Positions 37,349-48,261 of a DNA stretch of 60,000 nucleotides are shown piece after piece. The stretch comes from Nymphaea colorata (lineage: Eukaryota > Streptophyta > Magnoliopsida > Nymphaeales > Nymphaeaceae): assembly GCF_008831285.2 (NCBI RefSeq), contig NC_045143.1:18069655-18129654 (forward strand), in the 5' to 3' direction. Every line of letters starts with the position of its first letter. Position 1 is the first letter of the stretch. The notes under the pieces are model-generated. The model worked only from the letters and a program-made list of their open reading frames with translations. It was not told where the DNA came from and ran no database searches. A program made the position numbers and the translations under genes.

Positions 37349-38700
37349 CAGACACATATATGCATACATACATATATACTTTTAAACAAATATCTTATAT
37401 CTAATTGTTTTATATTTTGAAAGTTAGCCAAATTTGGTTCAAAATTTGGATTTGGATTCAGATATGAAGGTAAAAATTGGATTTGAATCATATTTTCATT
37501 GCAAAGTTGTTTTTTTTATTCACAATCAAGTACTACTTTTCTTTGAAAATAGATTTGTGAATATCCAAAAAACCAGATATAATGATAGGCATATCTAATT
37601 TGAATCTAATTAATTGACATGTCTAAGTGCTAATTGGAGCTTATGTACAAAACAATGAATATAATAGACAGACCCATTTATATTCAATATAAAAGTTTTA
37701 ATCCATCAAATGCTCCTTTGTATTGTTTACTTTATTATAATTTTGTCCATGCAAATTTGATGTATTCAATTTATGTTTACATAAAGTTTCTCCAATAGTT
37801 GCCTTAGTGACATGACACTTGTCTCGAAAACAGTGTAAGTGCAAGAAAACATTCAACTACTTGACCTTTTTCGTAACACAATAGTCATTTCTTCTTTGGT
37901 TGATATATATTGAGAATCATCAAGCAACATAAATAAAAAGCACCTCCAATCTCCTTTACATGAACATTTGTAGTTTTCATAGCATAAGACTCTCACAATA
38001 TCCTTTTGTATATCTAGATACGTTAACTTCTTATTGTCCAGAGTATTCTTTAATACAACTTACTAATTTGACAACTAATCTTTACAAAATACTTCAATAC
38101 ATCAACAAAATTTCCTCTATCAAAAAAGTTTTCACTCTCATCATGCCATCCAAATGCTAATTTTGCCTTTACATGACTCTTATCACATTAGCAACTGTCT
38201 AAAGACGAGTTTGATATGATTTTTTTTGTTGATCACTTTACTTTTGAAGTAGCATATTAATATGATTTCTTTGTAGCAACAAGTTTTCACACTTCATTTG
38301 TGCTACATTGTGATGACTGTTAGGACCTCCAACATGTATATGAAGTCTCCTATTTTCTTTCTAATTATCAAATATTTCTAGCACAAATGCTTATGTAATG
38401 TACTTATTTGTATGTTCTCGCACAAAAAGGTAGAAATAATGACAATATATTTTATGTTTGCTACGATTGTACTCCAAACAATTCTTATATTCATCATAAC
38501 AAGCTGGATTAAACTTTCACTTTTGATGGTTTGTTTGAAAATCACAATTATAAAGTTGACAACAGTTTCACTGACGATATGCACTATGAACGCTTTCTCT
38601 ACAGTTACGATGATAGGTAGACACAGAAGAATCAAGTGCAAGATTTGTAGGTAACTTTGCTTCATCAAATTCTATATTGCTTTGCTTCTCATTTGATTAT
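36046..38700 (-). pseudogene. Decayed hAT-type transposase-like gene (TTF/ZMYM1-like, DUF4371 family)
   Basis: Read right to left, the minus strand keeps fragments of one family in the correct order. Near 38330-38240 lies GGPNSHHNVAQMKCENLL, typical of the region after the TTF-type zinc finger. Near 36700-36590 lies a segment with CSKFDVPMHDLE. Fragment 36260-36529 carries LVELYPRDC...LQSPLKVYI. At 36046-36258 is the C-terminal hAT dimerisation motif (LTLPVVTTSIKSTFSFMKIIK...LHNKMGDEWTNDALVIYI). Stops and frame changes separate the pieces, and the DNA between is eroded and AT-rich. Terminal inverted repeats were not found. It could also be a domesticated-gene relic, but the decay argues for a dead transposon. 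Confidence 0.75.
37293..37345. repeat. (TA)n microsatellite
   Basis: About 26 TA units with one interruption, inside the decayed hAT region. Confidence 0.95.
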
Positions 38701-39067
38701 CCTCCTCTACTTAAATTGATATCATCTCACTTTGAAGAATATGTGACATAGGCATTTTGACCAAAAGCTTATCTATGTCTTATGTATTAAAAATAAAGTA
38801 AAATTTAATAAATAAAAAGTATATAAAGATCAATAATTTACAATTTGTCTAATATTTTTTAATTACATTATGAATGACAAATATCTTTTAACAATTACAT
38901 TAGCTAAAACGTCATTACTATTGCAAGCTTTTAGGTTATTTTATCTATTTCTTATCCTAAACCAATGTCTTCCTTCAAACAAATAAACAAATAACTTCTC
39001 ATGATAAACATACATCACTAATATAAGCTTTTGGTCTATCTCAGTTACCATATATAAAAGTATGTGA

Positions 39068-39106
<39 letters not shown>

Positions 39107-39853
39107 ATTACAAGCTTTTGGCATGACTCAGTTATTTCCTATCTTAGACAAATACCTTCTTTGAAAGCATGCAAATATATATATATATATATATATCAAA
39201 ATTGCAAGTTTTTTGCCTGCCTTGATTATCTTTTGTCCTTAACAAATACCTTCCATCAAAACATCTTGTACATGTAAGAAAATAAGTGCCTCAAAATGTT
39301 TAATGTTGTGGAAAGATGAAATAAAATTTTTGGACTTTGCTCCCTTTTGTATCAAATTACTATCATAAATGTCAATTGTCATGTTCATTATAAATGAAAA
39401 ATCACCTAAAAGTTAATAAATACTTTAGAAGACAAATATAAAAGATCAAGAGTGCAATATGCATTTTATTAAAGAAAAAGAATACATACAAGTAATAACT
39501 AATAAACAATCAAGACACTTTTTCATCTATAACCGGATAGATGAGGTACAATGGAAGCCCTAAAGCCTCTTCAAAGCTGAATTTAGCCTCCTCGTAGAGC
39601 TACTTTTTTTCTGAAACTGCGTATATAAGCCAATCAAGAAAATAATATGAAAATGTCATCAATATTGGATTAGAAAATGAATAATTTAACAAAAAGTCAA
39701 AAAATTAGGTATTTAGCCATATCAGCCAAATAAAGTAGGCCATATTTGCATTTTTAGTTACTTTTTAACTTGAATAGTAAAAAGAAAAGAAAATGTTATT
39801 ATCACATTGAATGAAAGACCAATATAAACTTAAACACCTAATTATATCCCTAA
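38701..39853. other. AT-rich spacer with TA repeats
   Basis: No gene is seen. (TA)n tracts lie at about 39070-39103 and 39171-39196. Three diverged copies of a phrase like caagcttttggc(a/t)tgactcagttat...caaataccttc lie at about 38930-38990, 39110-39165 and 39205-39260, so this is a loose tandem repeat of roughly 90-180 bp. Confidence 0.5.
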
Positions 39854-40584
39854 TGCCTTGTTTGGATGGAGGGAAAGGGAATGAAAGAACAATTAATCAT
39901 TTGTTTGGTTGATTAATTAAAAAGAAGAAAAAGTAAATGAAAGTAAAAAGTTTGTTTGGTTGCAAAGGGAGGGAAAGGAAATGGAGCTTTAATGTAAATT
40001 CAATCCCTCTAAAATTGAAGGGATTGGGAAGGAAAGGAAAAGTCTTCCCTTTCTACCGTGTATATCCTGTCCACCTACTCTTAGAAGAGACGTCAACCGA
40101 CCTTGCGTTGCTCTTTCTCTCCCTCCCCACCCCTAGTCAAAACTCCGACGAGCACCGGGTCTATCTCTCTCTCCATTCCCTCCATTGCTGGAGACTTGGA
40201 TGGTATTTCACAACGGCCCCTTAACCAAAAATCAAGTTTTTTGTAATGTTTACGTTATCAAATTAGTGCACCTGATACTATAGAATGAAATGTCGAGTCT
40301 AAGGGTGGTTCCTCTTTTATTGAATCAGGAAATCAAATTAAAAATATTTTTATTTGAATGATAAATTTTTTAATGTTAGGGGATTTATTTTAAAGTATTA
40401 TAAATTCTATCATTTCCTTTCTTTTATGTAGTCCAAACAAACATGATTTCAGCAATTCCTTTTTTTTTATCCAAACAAGCTTTATAATTACCTATTTCCT
40501 TTCATTTCCTTTCTGTTCCCTTCATTTCCCATTCCCTTTTCCTCCATTTCTTTTCCTTTCCTTTCCCTCCATCCAAACAAAGCA
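39854..40584. mobile_element. Tourist-like MITE, 731 bp, TSD TAA
   Basis: The ends are near-perfect inverted repeats: TGCCTTGTTTGGATGGAGGG on the left, and TGCTTTGTTTGGATGGAGGG when the right end is reversed. Both are flanked by TAA (39851-39853 and 40585-40587). A 3-bp TWA target duplication is the mark of PIF/Harbinger-type MITEs. The interior repeats fragments of ggaaaggaaa/ctttccttt. The open frame at 39937-40224 is not a gene. Confidence 0.82.
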
Positions 40585-40587
40585 TAA

Positions 40588-42088
40588 TTGGCATATAGTT
40601 GAATATTGAGATTTGACGTTTAGACTTGGAGACTTTAGCAACTTAATTGGCCAAATGTGTGAGGCGATTATGAGTTATAACTCCAATTTCTATACTCAAA
40701 TGATGAAAGAATTGATATTAAGTGATTACCCAATGTTTTATAGAAATTAAGATAACAACCAAATTATGTTCCTGACAACTTTAGTGTAATGAGGATTGTC
40801 AAAGTATCTAGGAGTCCTGAAGTGGAATATGTCTGACCCCCAAGGTCCAAGCTAATCTTTGTTTGCTTGAGATCTTATTTTCCTTCCATACTTACACACA
40901 CATATATAGTTACATACATATACATATTGAAGAGTGAGATGTCTTTTTTTCTCTTCTTCTATACTTTAATGCACAGTTCCATTCCACATTGATTATATTT
41001 TAACACTTAATAATGGTTTTGGCATTTGAAAAATGTGTAATTTGAACCGTGAAATGCCTCAAATATCATTTGTTATAAAGAGAATAAAAAATTGTTGGAT
41101 ATCTTTGTTCTACTATAAGTTATAAAGACCAAACTATAATTTAACTAGAAACTAGTCTAATAGCAACCTTAAACCCCATTTGGTTTAGCATTCCTAAAAT
41201 CATCTCTAGCTGACATTGGTCCAGCAAAGGGAACAAAATCAACAGATAGGAGTATAAACAAAAGATTGAAACAAGAAGTCAGACAACAAGCTGTCAAGGA
41301 GGCAATCTAGGTGAGAACTAGTGAACTTTCAAGTTGAAAATACAGAGTTGAGTCCTAATTATCATAAATTCAGACATAGACAATGACTTGCTAAAGTCAA
41401 TATTACAAGTAGGTAGGAAACAATCCATTTGAGGAGTACTTTAGTTACATATGAAAGAGTACAAGAATGCACATGAAATCTTGATTGTTTATATTACTAA
41501 AAAAATTTGATATAACAAGGTAAACTCAAATATATGGCTTAAAGTACATTTCTCATTTCAAAAATGGATAAATTGTAGTATTATCTTGCAATGTTGAATA
41601 CATTTTCATGATCTCAAAATAACTTAGATTTGGTTTATGCTTTATCCATTGTATGATGTAGGAAGCTTTTGATAAAAGTGTGAAGATTGGGAGCTAGAAT
41701 TCCCTTTGCAACTTGGACAATAGGCTTACAAAATCAATTTGCTCTGATTATTGCTCATCCCCTTATTAGTGAGCCATCAAGGTCAAGAAGAAAAAAAGCA
41801 CCATCTCATTGGAAACCCATCACCATCCATTAGAGCTTGCCTTTAGGAATTATGAAAACTGTAAAGAAACACATCAACATTTAGTCATTCACCAATGGCT
41901 AAATAAAACCCCAAATCAGCAGTAAAATTGGGAAATCAAATAGCCCAAAGGCTTGTAGTAACTAATAGCATAAACTCTAAAACACTAAATGGCCGAACAA
42001 CAATCAAAAGTGACGAAATAAAACCCAAAATCAGCAAATCGTACAAATAAAAGTACTGCCAAATGAAAGAGAAAGAGACTTACTCTTG
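40588..42088. other. AT-rich spacer, no feature recognised
   Basis: No exon, RNA gene or transposon border could be supported. Confidence 0.5.
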
Positions 42089-42488
42089 GTATCAGTGCCT
42101 AGCATGCTAGCCTATGTCTCTTAAAAGTAAACTTTAAAGATGAATATTAGAAGAAGATGATGATGATGATTGTAAAAGAACATAGCAGAAAAATCAAAGC
42201 AGAGCAAAATAGAGCAGCAAGAGAGAGAGACCGAGAGAGAAGAGCAAGTTGTCGAAAGAAAATATTTTTTGCATTGCCCTTTTTGAATTGTATATACATA
42301 CATTACAAGCAGGTAGGAGGTTACAAAATAGCTAGTCAAAAAAGGATTGGAGAATAACTTTATAATAGAATTTGTTTCTCATTTTTTTAGATGTTTCTAG
42401 TAACGTCCTTATTCGAATGAGATAATCAATGTAATTCTTGGATGCAATCTTCAAATCTGAACCTTTATCTAAATTGAAACTTTCAACA
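42089..42488 (-). repeat. 3' LTR of the copia relic (borders provisional)
   Basis: On the minus strand TGTTGAAAGTTTC starts right after the polypurine tract ttgagggggag (complement of about 42489-42499). The proposed far end, ...ggcactgatacca at 42089, ends CA and gives a 400-bp LTR, but with no second copy it cannot be proved. It contains a TATA-like stretch and a ctctctctcggtctctctct tract. Confidence 0.5.
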
Positions 42489-42644
42489 CTCCCCCTCAAA
42501 TTGGTGCATGTAGATCATGTATGCCCAATTTGGATTTTATGAACTGAAATTGCTCTCTTCCAAGAGCTTTTGTGAAAATATCTGCAAGTTGGTTCTTGAA
42601 AGATACATGAAGGGCTTGCAACACTTTAGATTTTAGGAAGTCAC

Positions 42645-43845
42645 CTACCATATCAAAACCAAGACAGGGTTAGCTGCAAGGTGAATCATCGTTTGATTAT
42701 CAAAGAGTACATCTACAGAAGCTGCATGGTTTATCTTCAATTCTATCAGTAGTGACTTTAACCATACGACTTCACATGTCACATTAGCTAGTGATTGATA
42801 TTCAGCTTCAACTGAAGATCTTGACACAGTTGCTTGTCTTTTAGTCTTCCATGAGATTAGATTCTCACCAAGGAAAACACAGTAACATGTTGTAGCTCTT
42901 CTTGTTTCCTTACATGATGCCCAATCAACATCCAAAAGGCTATAATGTGTAGCTAATTTTTTGCCAAGAACATTAATCCTTGACCTAGATTCTTTTTGAG
43001 GTACTTAACCACTCTTAAGGCCATCTCCTGATGTCATGTTCTTGGCTCTTGCTTAAACCTGCTAAGAATATTCATAACAAATAAAATCTCAGGCTTAGTT
43101 ATTGTTAAGTATATTAGTTTACCAACAAGTTTTTTGTAGGCTGACGGCTCTTTAAGAGGTTCTCCTTCAATTGAAGTAATTAATGTTTGCTGCTTCATTG
43201 GAGTTTCAATAGGTTTTGCTTGAACAAGCCCAGTTTCTTCCAAAATGTGATGACAGCACTTGCATTGTGACAAACACATGCCTTCATTACTTCTTGACAA
43301 TTCAACTCCTAAAAAAAATTAATGGTTCCAACTCCTTCATATAAAACACACTATTCAAATAACTTTTAATTTGAGCAATTTGCTTTGAATCATTTCCCAC
43401 AATGATCAAATCATCCACATAAACTAGTATAGCAAAAAATGTTTTCCTTTGCACAAGATGAACAATGAATAATCATTTATTGATTGAGTAAAACCAAAGT
43501 TTACTAAGGTAGTAGAGAATTCTTGAATCCAATTTCTTGGTGTCTGCCTTAACCCATGTAAGGACTTATGAAGTTTGCAAACTCGTCTCCCCCTCTTTTC
43601 CATATCTGGTAGGCAACTCCATATAAACCTGCTCATGCAAAATCTCCATGCAAAAATGCATTATACACATCCATTTGCTCAACTATCCAATTAAACTTGA
43701 CAACAATAGATAATAAGCATCTTATAGTAACTAATTTTGCTACCGGTGCAAATGTTTCATGAAAATCTACTCCTTCAACTTGTGGATAGCCCTTTGCAAG
43801 ATCTCTCAACTGATCCATCAGTCGTATATATTTTGTCTTGTACAC
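42645..43845 (-). pseudogene. Copia reverse transcriptase and RNase H relic
   Basis: Segments in order on the minus strand are: AKGYPQVEGVDFHETFAPVAK with MDVYNAFLHGD (43633-43845); KLHKSLHGLRQTPRNW (43424-43636); the catalytic LVYVDDLIIVGND near 43395-43425; the connection ETGLVQAKPIETPM...VGKLIYLTITKP (43034-43300); and RNase H (WASCKETRRATTCYCVFLG...SVEAEYQSLA, 42645-42935). The catalytic YVDD is kept, but stops and frame changes separate the pieces. Confidence 0.92.
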
Positions 43846-43952
43846 CTACTTACATTCTATAGAAGTCACATTTGCAGGCCATTTAACAAGACTTCATGTA
43901 CTATTCTCTTCTAGGGCTCTGATTTCAGCTGTCATGGCTTCTTTCCAGCAAA

Positions 43953-45190
43953 CTAAGTGTTTTGCCTCATCATAGAAATATGAATCAGATGACTGAGATA
44001 TAGACAAAACAAATGATTTATGTTGTGGTGAGAAATGTTTGAACGAGACAAAGCTTGAGATTGGATACCTACTGTAATGACCATTCCTTGACTTTGATGT
44101 TGCTCCTGAACCAGTAGTAGCAGCAATGTAATAAAAATACTTATGCAAAACAGATGGTTTCCGAATTTGGTTCGAGGGACGAATGCTTTAATGCTAATTT
44201 GTATTAGGACTTGTTTCAACTCAAGGGTTTGTCGATTCAGGTTCACTTGAAATGGTGTTATATTCTTTAGAAGTGGATTGAAATGATAAGTTTTCATATT
44301 GATCAATTTCTGTGAGGGTTGAGAATTTTCACCTTCTTTCTCTTGTACTTCACTTTTCCAACACATGACATCTTCAATAGGTAAAGGCATAGCAGAAGTT
44401 TTCATTTCTTCCTTTGAGTTTAAAAATGGAAATGCATGTTCATGAAACTTGACATCACGACTCACCATCAATTTTTTTGTTTTCATATTATAAATAAAAT
44501 ATGACTTTCTACCAAAGGGGTACCCCAAGAAAGCACACATATGTGCTCGTTCATCAAATTTAGTGCTTGGTTTTCAATTTTTCACATAAGACAAGCAACC
44601 AAATGCTCTAAGATGGTTATATGTTGGTTTTCTTTGAAAGGGTCTTTCATATGGTGTGACTCGCAAGTTGTTGTCAATACACATTTGCCCCAGAATTTTA
44701 AAGGTAAATTGGCCTGGAATCGAAGTGCACGAGCCATTGTTAGCAGGTGTTTGTGCTTCCTCTCTACCACACCATTTTGTTGATGCATATGGACACAACT
44801 CCTTTCATGTATAATTCCTTTTTGCTGAAAAAATGCTTGTAGCTCTCAAGATAAAAATTCTGACCCATTATCACACTTTTAGTATTGTGATTTTAAATCA
44901 ATTTTCAACCAGATTACAAAAATGTTACAGATTGTATTGTGTCTCATATTTGTGGTGCATTAAAAACACTCAGGTGCAACGTGAGTAGTCATCAACTAGA
45001 CTTAAAAAAATAATGAGCACCAATGAGTGAGACATGTGAATAAGGTTCCCAAATATCACAATGCACCATTTGAAAATGCTTTGTATAAGAAATTTCTCTA
45101 ACATTGAAAGGCAGACAAGTCTGCTTTGAAATAGAACAAGTATGTCATGTGCAGAGAAGAGTTTATTCCTAAAGCTAGAAGGATGTCCCA
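43953..45190 (-). pseudogene. Copia integrase relic
   Basis: On the minus strand the end of the catalytic core reads QQNGVVERKHKHLL (44582-44788), followed by a core-to-C-terminal segment CAFLGYPFGRKSYFIYN...VSRDVKFHEHAFPF (43953-44540). Upstream, LWHLCMGHPSSFR (near 45180-45215) marks the GAG-pre-integrase/zinc-binding part, and VDDYSR occurs near 44990. Frames are broken in several places. Confidence 0.88.
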
Positions 45191-46522
45191 TGCATAAGTG
45201 CCAAAGGTCCAAAAAGTCATGAGATTTGGTTGTTGTAGAAATAGTAGGTAATTGGTCATCATAATTGGTAGTCAATCCATTTGCATAATTTGGACTTTGG
45301 AAGCAATATATGCCACTTTTCAGTTTAGTAGTTCCAATCTTTGTCTTGGACATCCAGATTAAAATTTGGAATGTAATAAACATGATGTAATATGATTGAA
45401 AGAGAGATTACTACATCACCTTGGTAAGTTGCATGCACAATATTATTGTTGGGTAATCTAATAGGAAAACTAGTTTGAAGTTTTGAAGCATTAACCAGAA
45501 TTGACAATGAAGATGTCATGTGATCACTGGCACATTGTCAATGATTCATGCATCTTTTAGAGTAATGGAAACACCTACAAAATTTGCATGAGAGAGTGGT
45601 GGTTTCTCTTTCAGCAATTGAATAATCTTGTTGTATTCTTCCATCGTGAAGATTGCCACACTTTTCTTGTCGGATTGAGGCACATTTGCATCAAAACTTA
45701 TAGAACCACTAGACCTGCAGCAAAGGCACCTTTCTCATTCAACTTTTCTCCTTGCACTACACCTTCCTATGTTTTCTCTTGTCTATGCTTAAATGACTTA
45801 AACCCATTTGCGTACCCATGTAGTTTGTAACACTTGTCCTTTGTGTGACCCATTTTCTGACAGTATGTGCAATGTTGATGTCTTTGGGTATTTCTTTTGA
45901 ACACTCAATTATCATATTGAGATGCAACCAAATTAATATGCTTTGTACAAGGTAACAATTTTGCCTCTCACTGCTTCTCTTCCTGTAGGATTAGAGAATA
46001 TACCTTTGCTATTGGGGGGAAAGGATCCATGAGAAGGATCTATCCTTTGATAGAGTTATATGACTCATTCAGTCTCATTAGGAACTGAATGACTCTATCT
46101 TCCTCCTCCTTATCAGAAATAATCTTCATAGCCCCACATGTGCAGCAGCTCATAGGAAGCCAGCTCATCCCAAGAGCCTTTTGAGTTTGGTATAGTATGC
46201 AGTGACACCTTGTGTCTCCTGCATGTGTCTCCTTATAGTAGACTAAATTTGATAGATGCTACAAATCAGTCCATACCTGATGTGCCGTCGTTGCATATAT
46301 GACATTGTTTGCTATATCCTTTGCCACAAAGTTTATTATCCAAGACAACACCATAGTATTGGATCTTCTCCATAAAATGTGCTCTGTAGATGCTAGATCA
46401 AGCTCTTGTAAGGACCCATCAATAAAACACAACTTGTTCTCAAAGATGAAAGGGGTTCTCAAATCCTGTGATTTCACATCACTGTGAATGTGAGATACAC
46501 CACAAAACAAACACATCCACAA
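45191..46522 (-). pseudogene. Copia gag, zinc knuckle and protease relic
   Basis: Gag starts around 46522-46259 with the UBN2-type core. A CCHC knuckle CTYCQKMGHTKDKC lies at about 45832-45873 with the correct C-x2-C-x4-H-x4-C spacing. The protease to pre-integrase stretch (RLPNNNIVHATYQGDVV...LHHVYYIPNF) lies at 45325-45519. The usual D-S/T-G catalytic site of the protease was not recognised in any clean frame. Confidence 0.85.
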
Positions 46523-48261
46523 TGAATTTAATATTTCTGGAGAAGGATGAATGTGAACTAGAAGAATGAAGAGAATAGAAACTAAGGAAGAAGACCATAT
46601 TCAGTTTTTTTTTTCATTCAAATAGGTCCTTTGTATTCTTGTGCTATTTAGGGGTTGTTTGATAACGAAATCTAAGGTGTTTTAAGATCATTAGGAATCT
46701 GAGATTTGCAGGTTTAAGGTCCCACCCCATTCTCATCCGACCTCAAATATGAGGTTTGACTATAAACTTACGATATCAAGTTCTTACTTTTATGTACTGG
46801 TAAAATTTGGTGTTTGTTTATATTGTATCGTTACATAAAAAAGATCCTAAGTTTGCATCTCCTCTACGATCACAGGCTATCGAACATGTTTAAGTTGTCG
46901 AAACTCAGTTTTATCCATCTATGAATAACTTGTCTTCCTCAATGTGCTCTCTATTATTCTTTTGCAACCTTTTCCTGTAAAATATAAAACACAATGATAA
47001 ATCTATCATCATCTTGATATATATATATACATCAATTGAGTAAGAGACAGAAACCAGACTTACAACTTATGTTGGTACTTCCGATTTGCATCATGTATTG
47101 TATTTTGTCTGCTTCAGTTACACAACGGAACGGTGAAATTTTCTTAAATTTTATCTTGTTGGTAGTTATACAATGTCCAAAGGATATACTTGTTAAAACC
47201 TATTCCATTTTTTTATTTTTTTTGCCTGTGTGCATGTTACAGGTTGTCTAACACTCTGTCCGTTGTAAATTAATTGCATTAAATTGACGTTAGTTATTCA
47301 CTTATTCCTTAATTAATTTTAATTGTTGTTTGCATTTCACGATTGGAACACATTTGAGGCCTACGCGTCTCTTCATGAGTGCGTTAGTGCCTAGCCTCGC
47401 CTCAACAGCCAGTCCTGAGACTGAAACCCCACAAGATCAGCAGTAACACCTACACATTCCCCAAAACCCCAAGGGGTCCTTTTATTCCTATAGCTGAATG
47501 CAAAATCCCCAACCTCTAAACCCTCACGAAAGCAGCAGCAAGAGCTTACAAATCCTTGGACTGCAGGAAAAACTTCCAGCCCTAGCTTCTGCTAGAAATT
47601 AATGCAACTGAACTTTTAAAACATCACGAAACTGGACCTACTTCACTGTTCAATGTTCTGTCAATGGTAGACTTGAAGAGCACACACACAGATTCTAAGT
47701 GGGCAGGAGGAAGAGTATTTCAGTATTTTTTTTTTTATAATAAAATCCTACTTGCTGGTTGAGAGCCGATACCCCCATCCTTTCTGCACATCCTCCAGGG
47801 TACCAGGCATACAGGAAGGAGCTTTGAAGGAAAATAACAATAATAATAATAAATTTCACTCCTTCAATGTTCTGTTAATGGTAGACTTGAACCAGAGAAA
47901 GAGGGAGGGAGAGAGAGAGAGATCAGATTCTGAATGAGAAGAAATAATATTTTATCCTGCTGCCTGGCTGAGAGCCCATGCCCACACCCTTCCCCCTTGC
48001 CCCAGGGTACCAAGCATGGAGCAGGAAACTGAACCCAAAAAAGAGGCTTCCGAGGAATCATTTATGCCTTATATATCTTAACAAAATCTGCATCATCAAC
48101 TTCGCACAGGAATTGGGACATTCCCAACAAAAAAAGCTCAATACAAACAATTGAAAAAATGGTAAATAATCATATTTTACCCACTGGCGGATCTACAGAT
48201 AAATTAACCTTGTGATCACAATTCAATTAGTTGCATGACAAAATGGAATGCATCTCTTTGA
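46523..48261. other. Spacer downstream of ValRS
   Basis: No gene is supported. A MITE-like end ggggttgtttgataacga lies at about 46651, with no visible partner. The stretch next to 48262 is the 3' UTR of ValRS. Confidence 0.5.
47649..48026. repeat. Diverged tandem duplication, period about 214 bp
   Basis: Both copies start ttcaatgttctgt(c/t)aatggtagacttga (47649 and 47863) and end near gggtacca(g/a)gcat (about 47800 and 48006). Shared blocks such as ctggctgagagcc(c/g)at lie between, with many changes and different GA-rich inserts. Confidence 0.85.

Larger units (their letters stand above)
42089..46522 (-). mobile_element. Decayed Ty1/copia retrotransposon, one LTR visible
   Basis: Read on the minus strand the order is gag, zinc knuckle, protease, GAG-pre-integrase, integrase, reverse transcriptase, RNase H, polypurine tract, LTR. 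Integrase before RT defines copia. The gag motif STEHILWRRSNTMVLSWI...DIANNVIYATTAHQVW is of the common plant UBN2/Retrofit type. Many stops and frame breaks make it dead. The LTR that should lie beyond about 46560 was not recognised, so the 5' side is truncated or replaced. Confidence 0.9.

Noticed and set aside
42085-42102. Plus-strand tggtatcag resembling a primer-binding site
   Set aside because: It lies at the outer end of the minus-strand copia LTR and no plus-strand element follows; taken as the LTR border or chance.
46651-47000. MITE beginning ggggttgtttgataacga
   Set aside because: No inverted partner or target duplication could be found, so it is not listed as an element.
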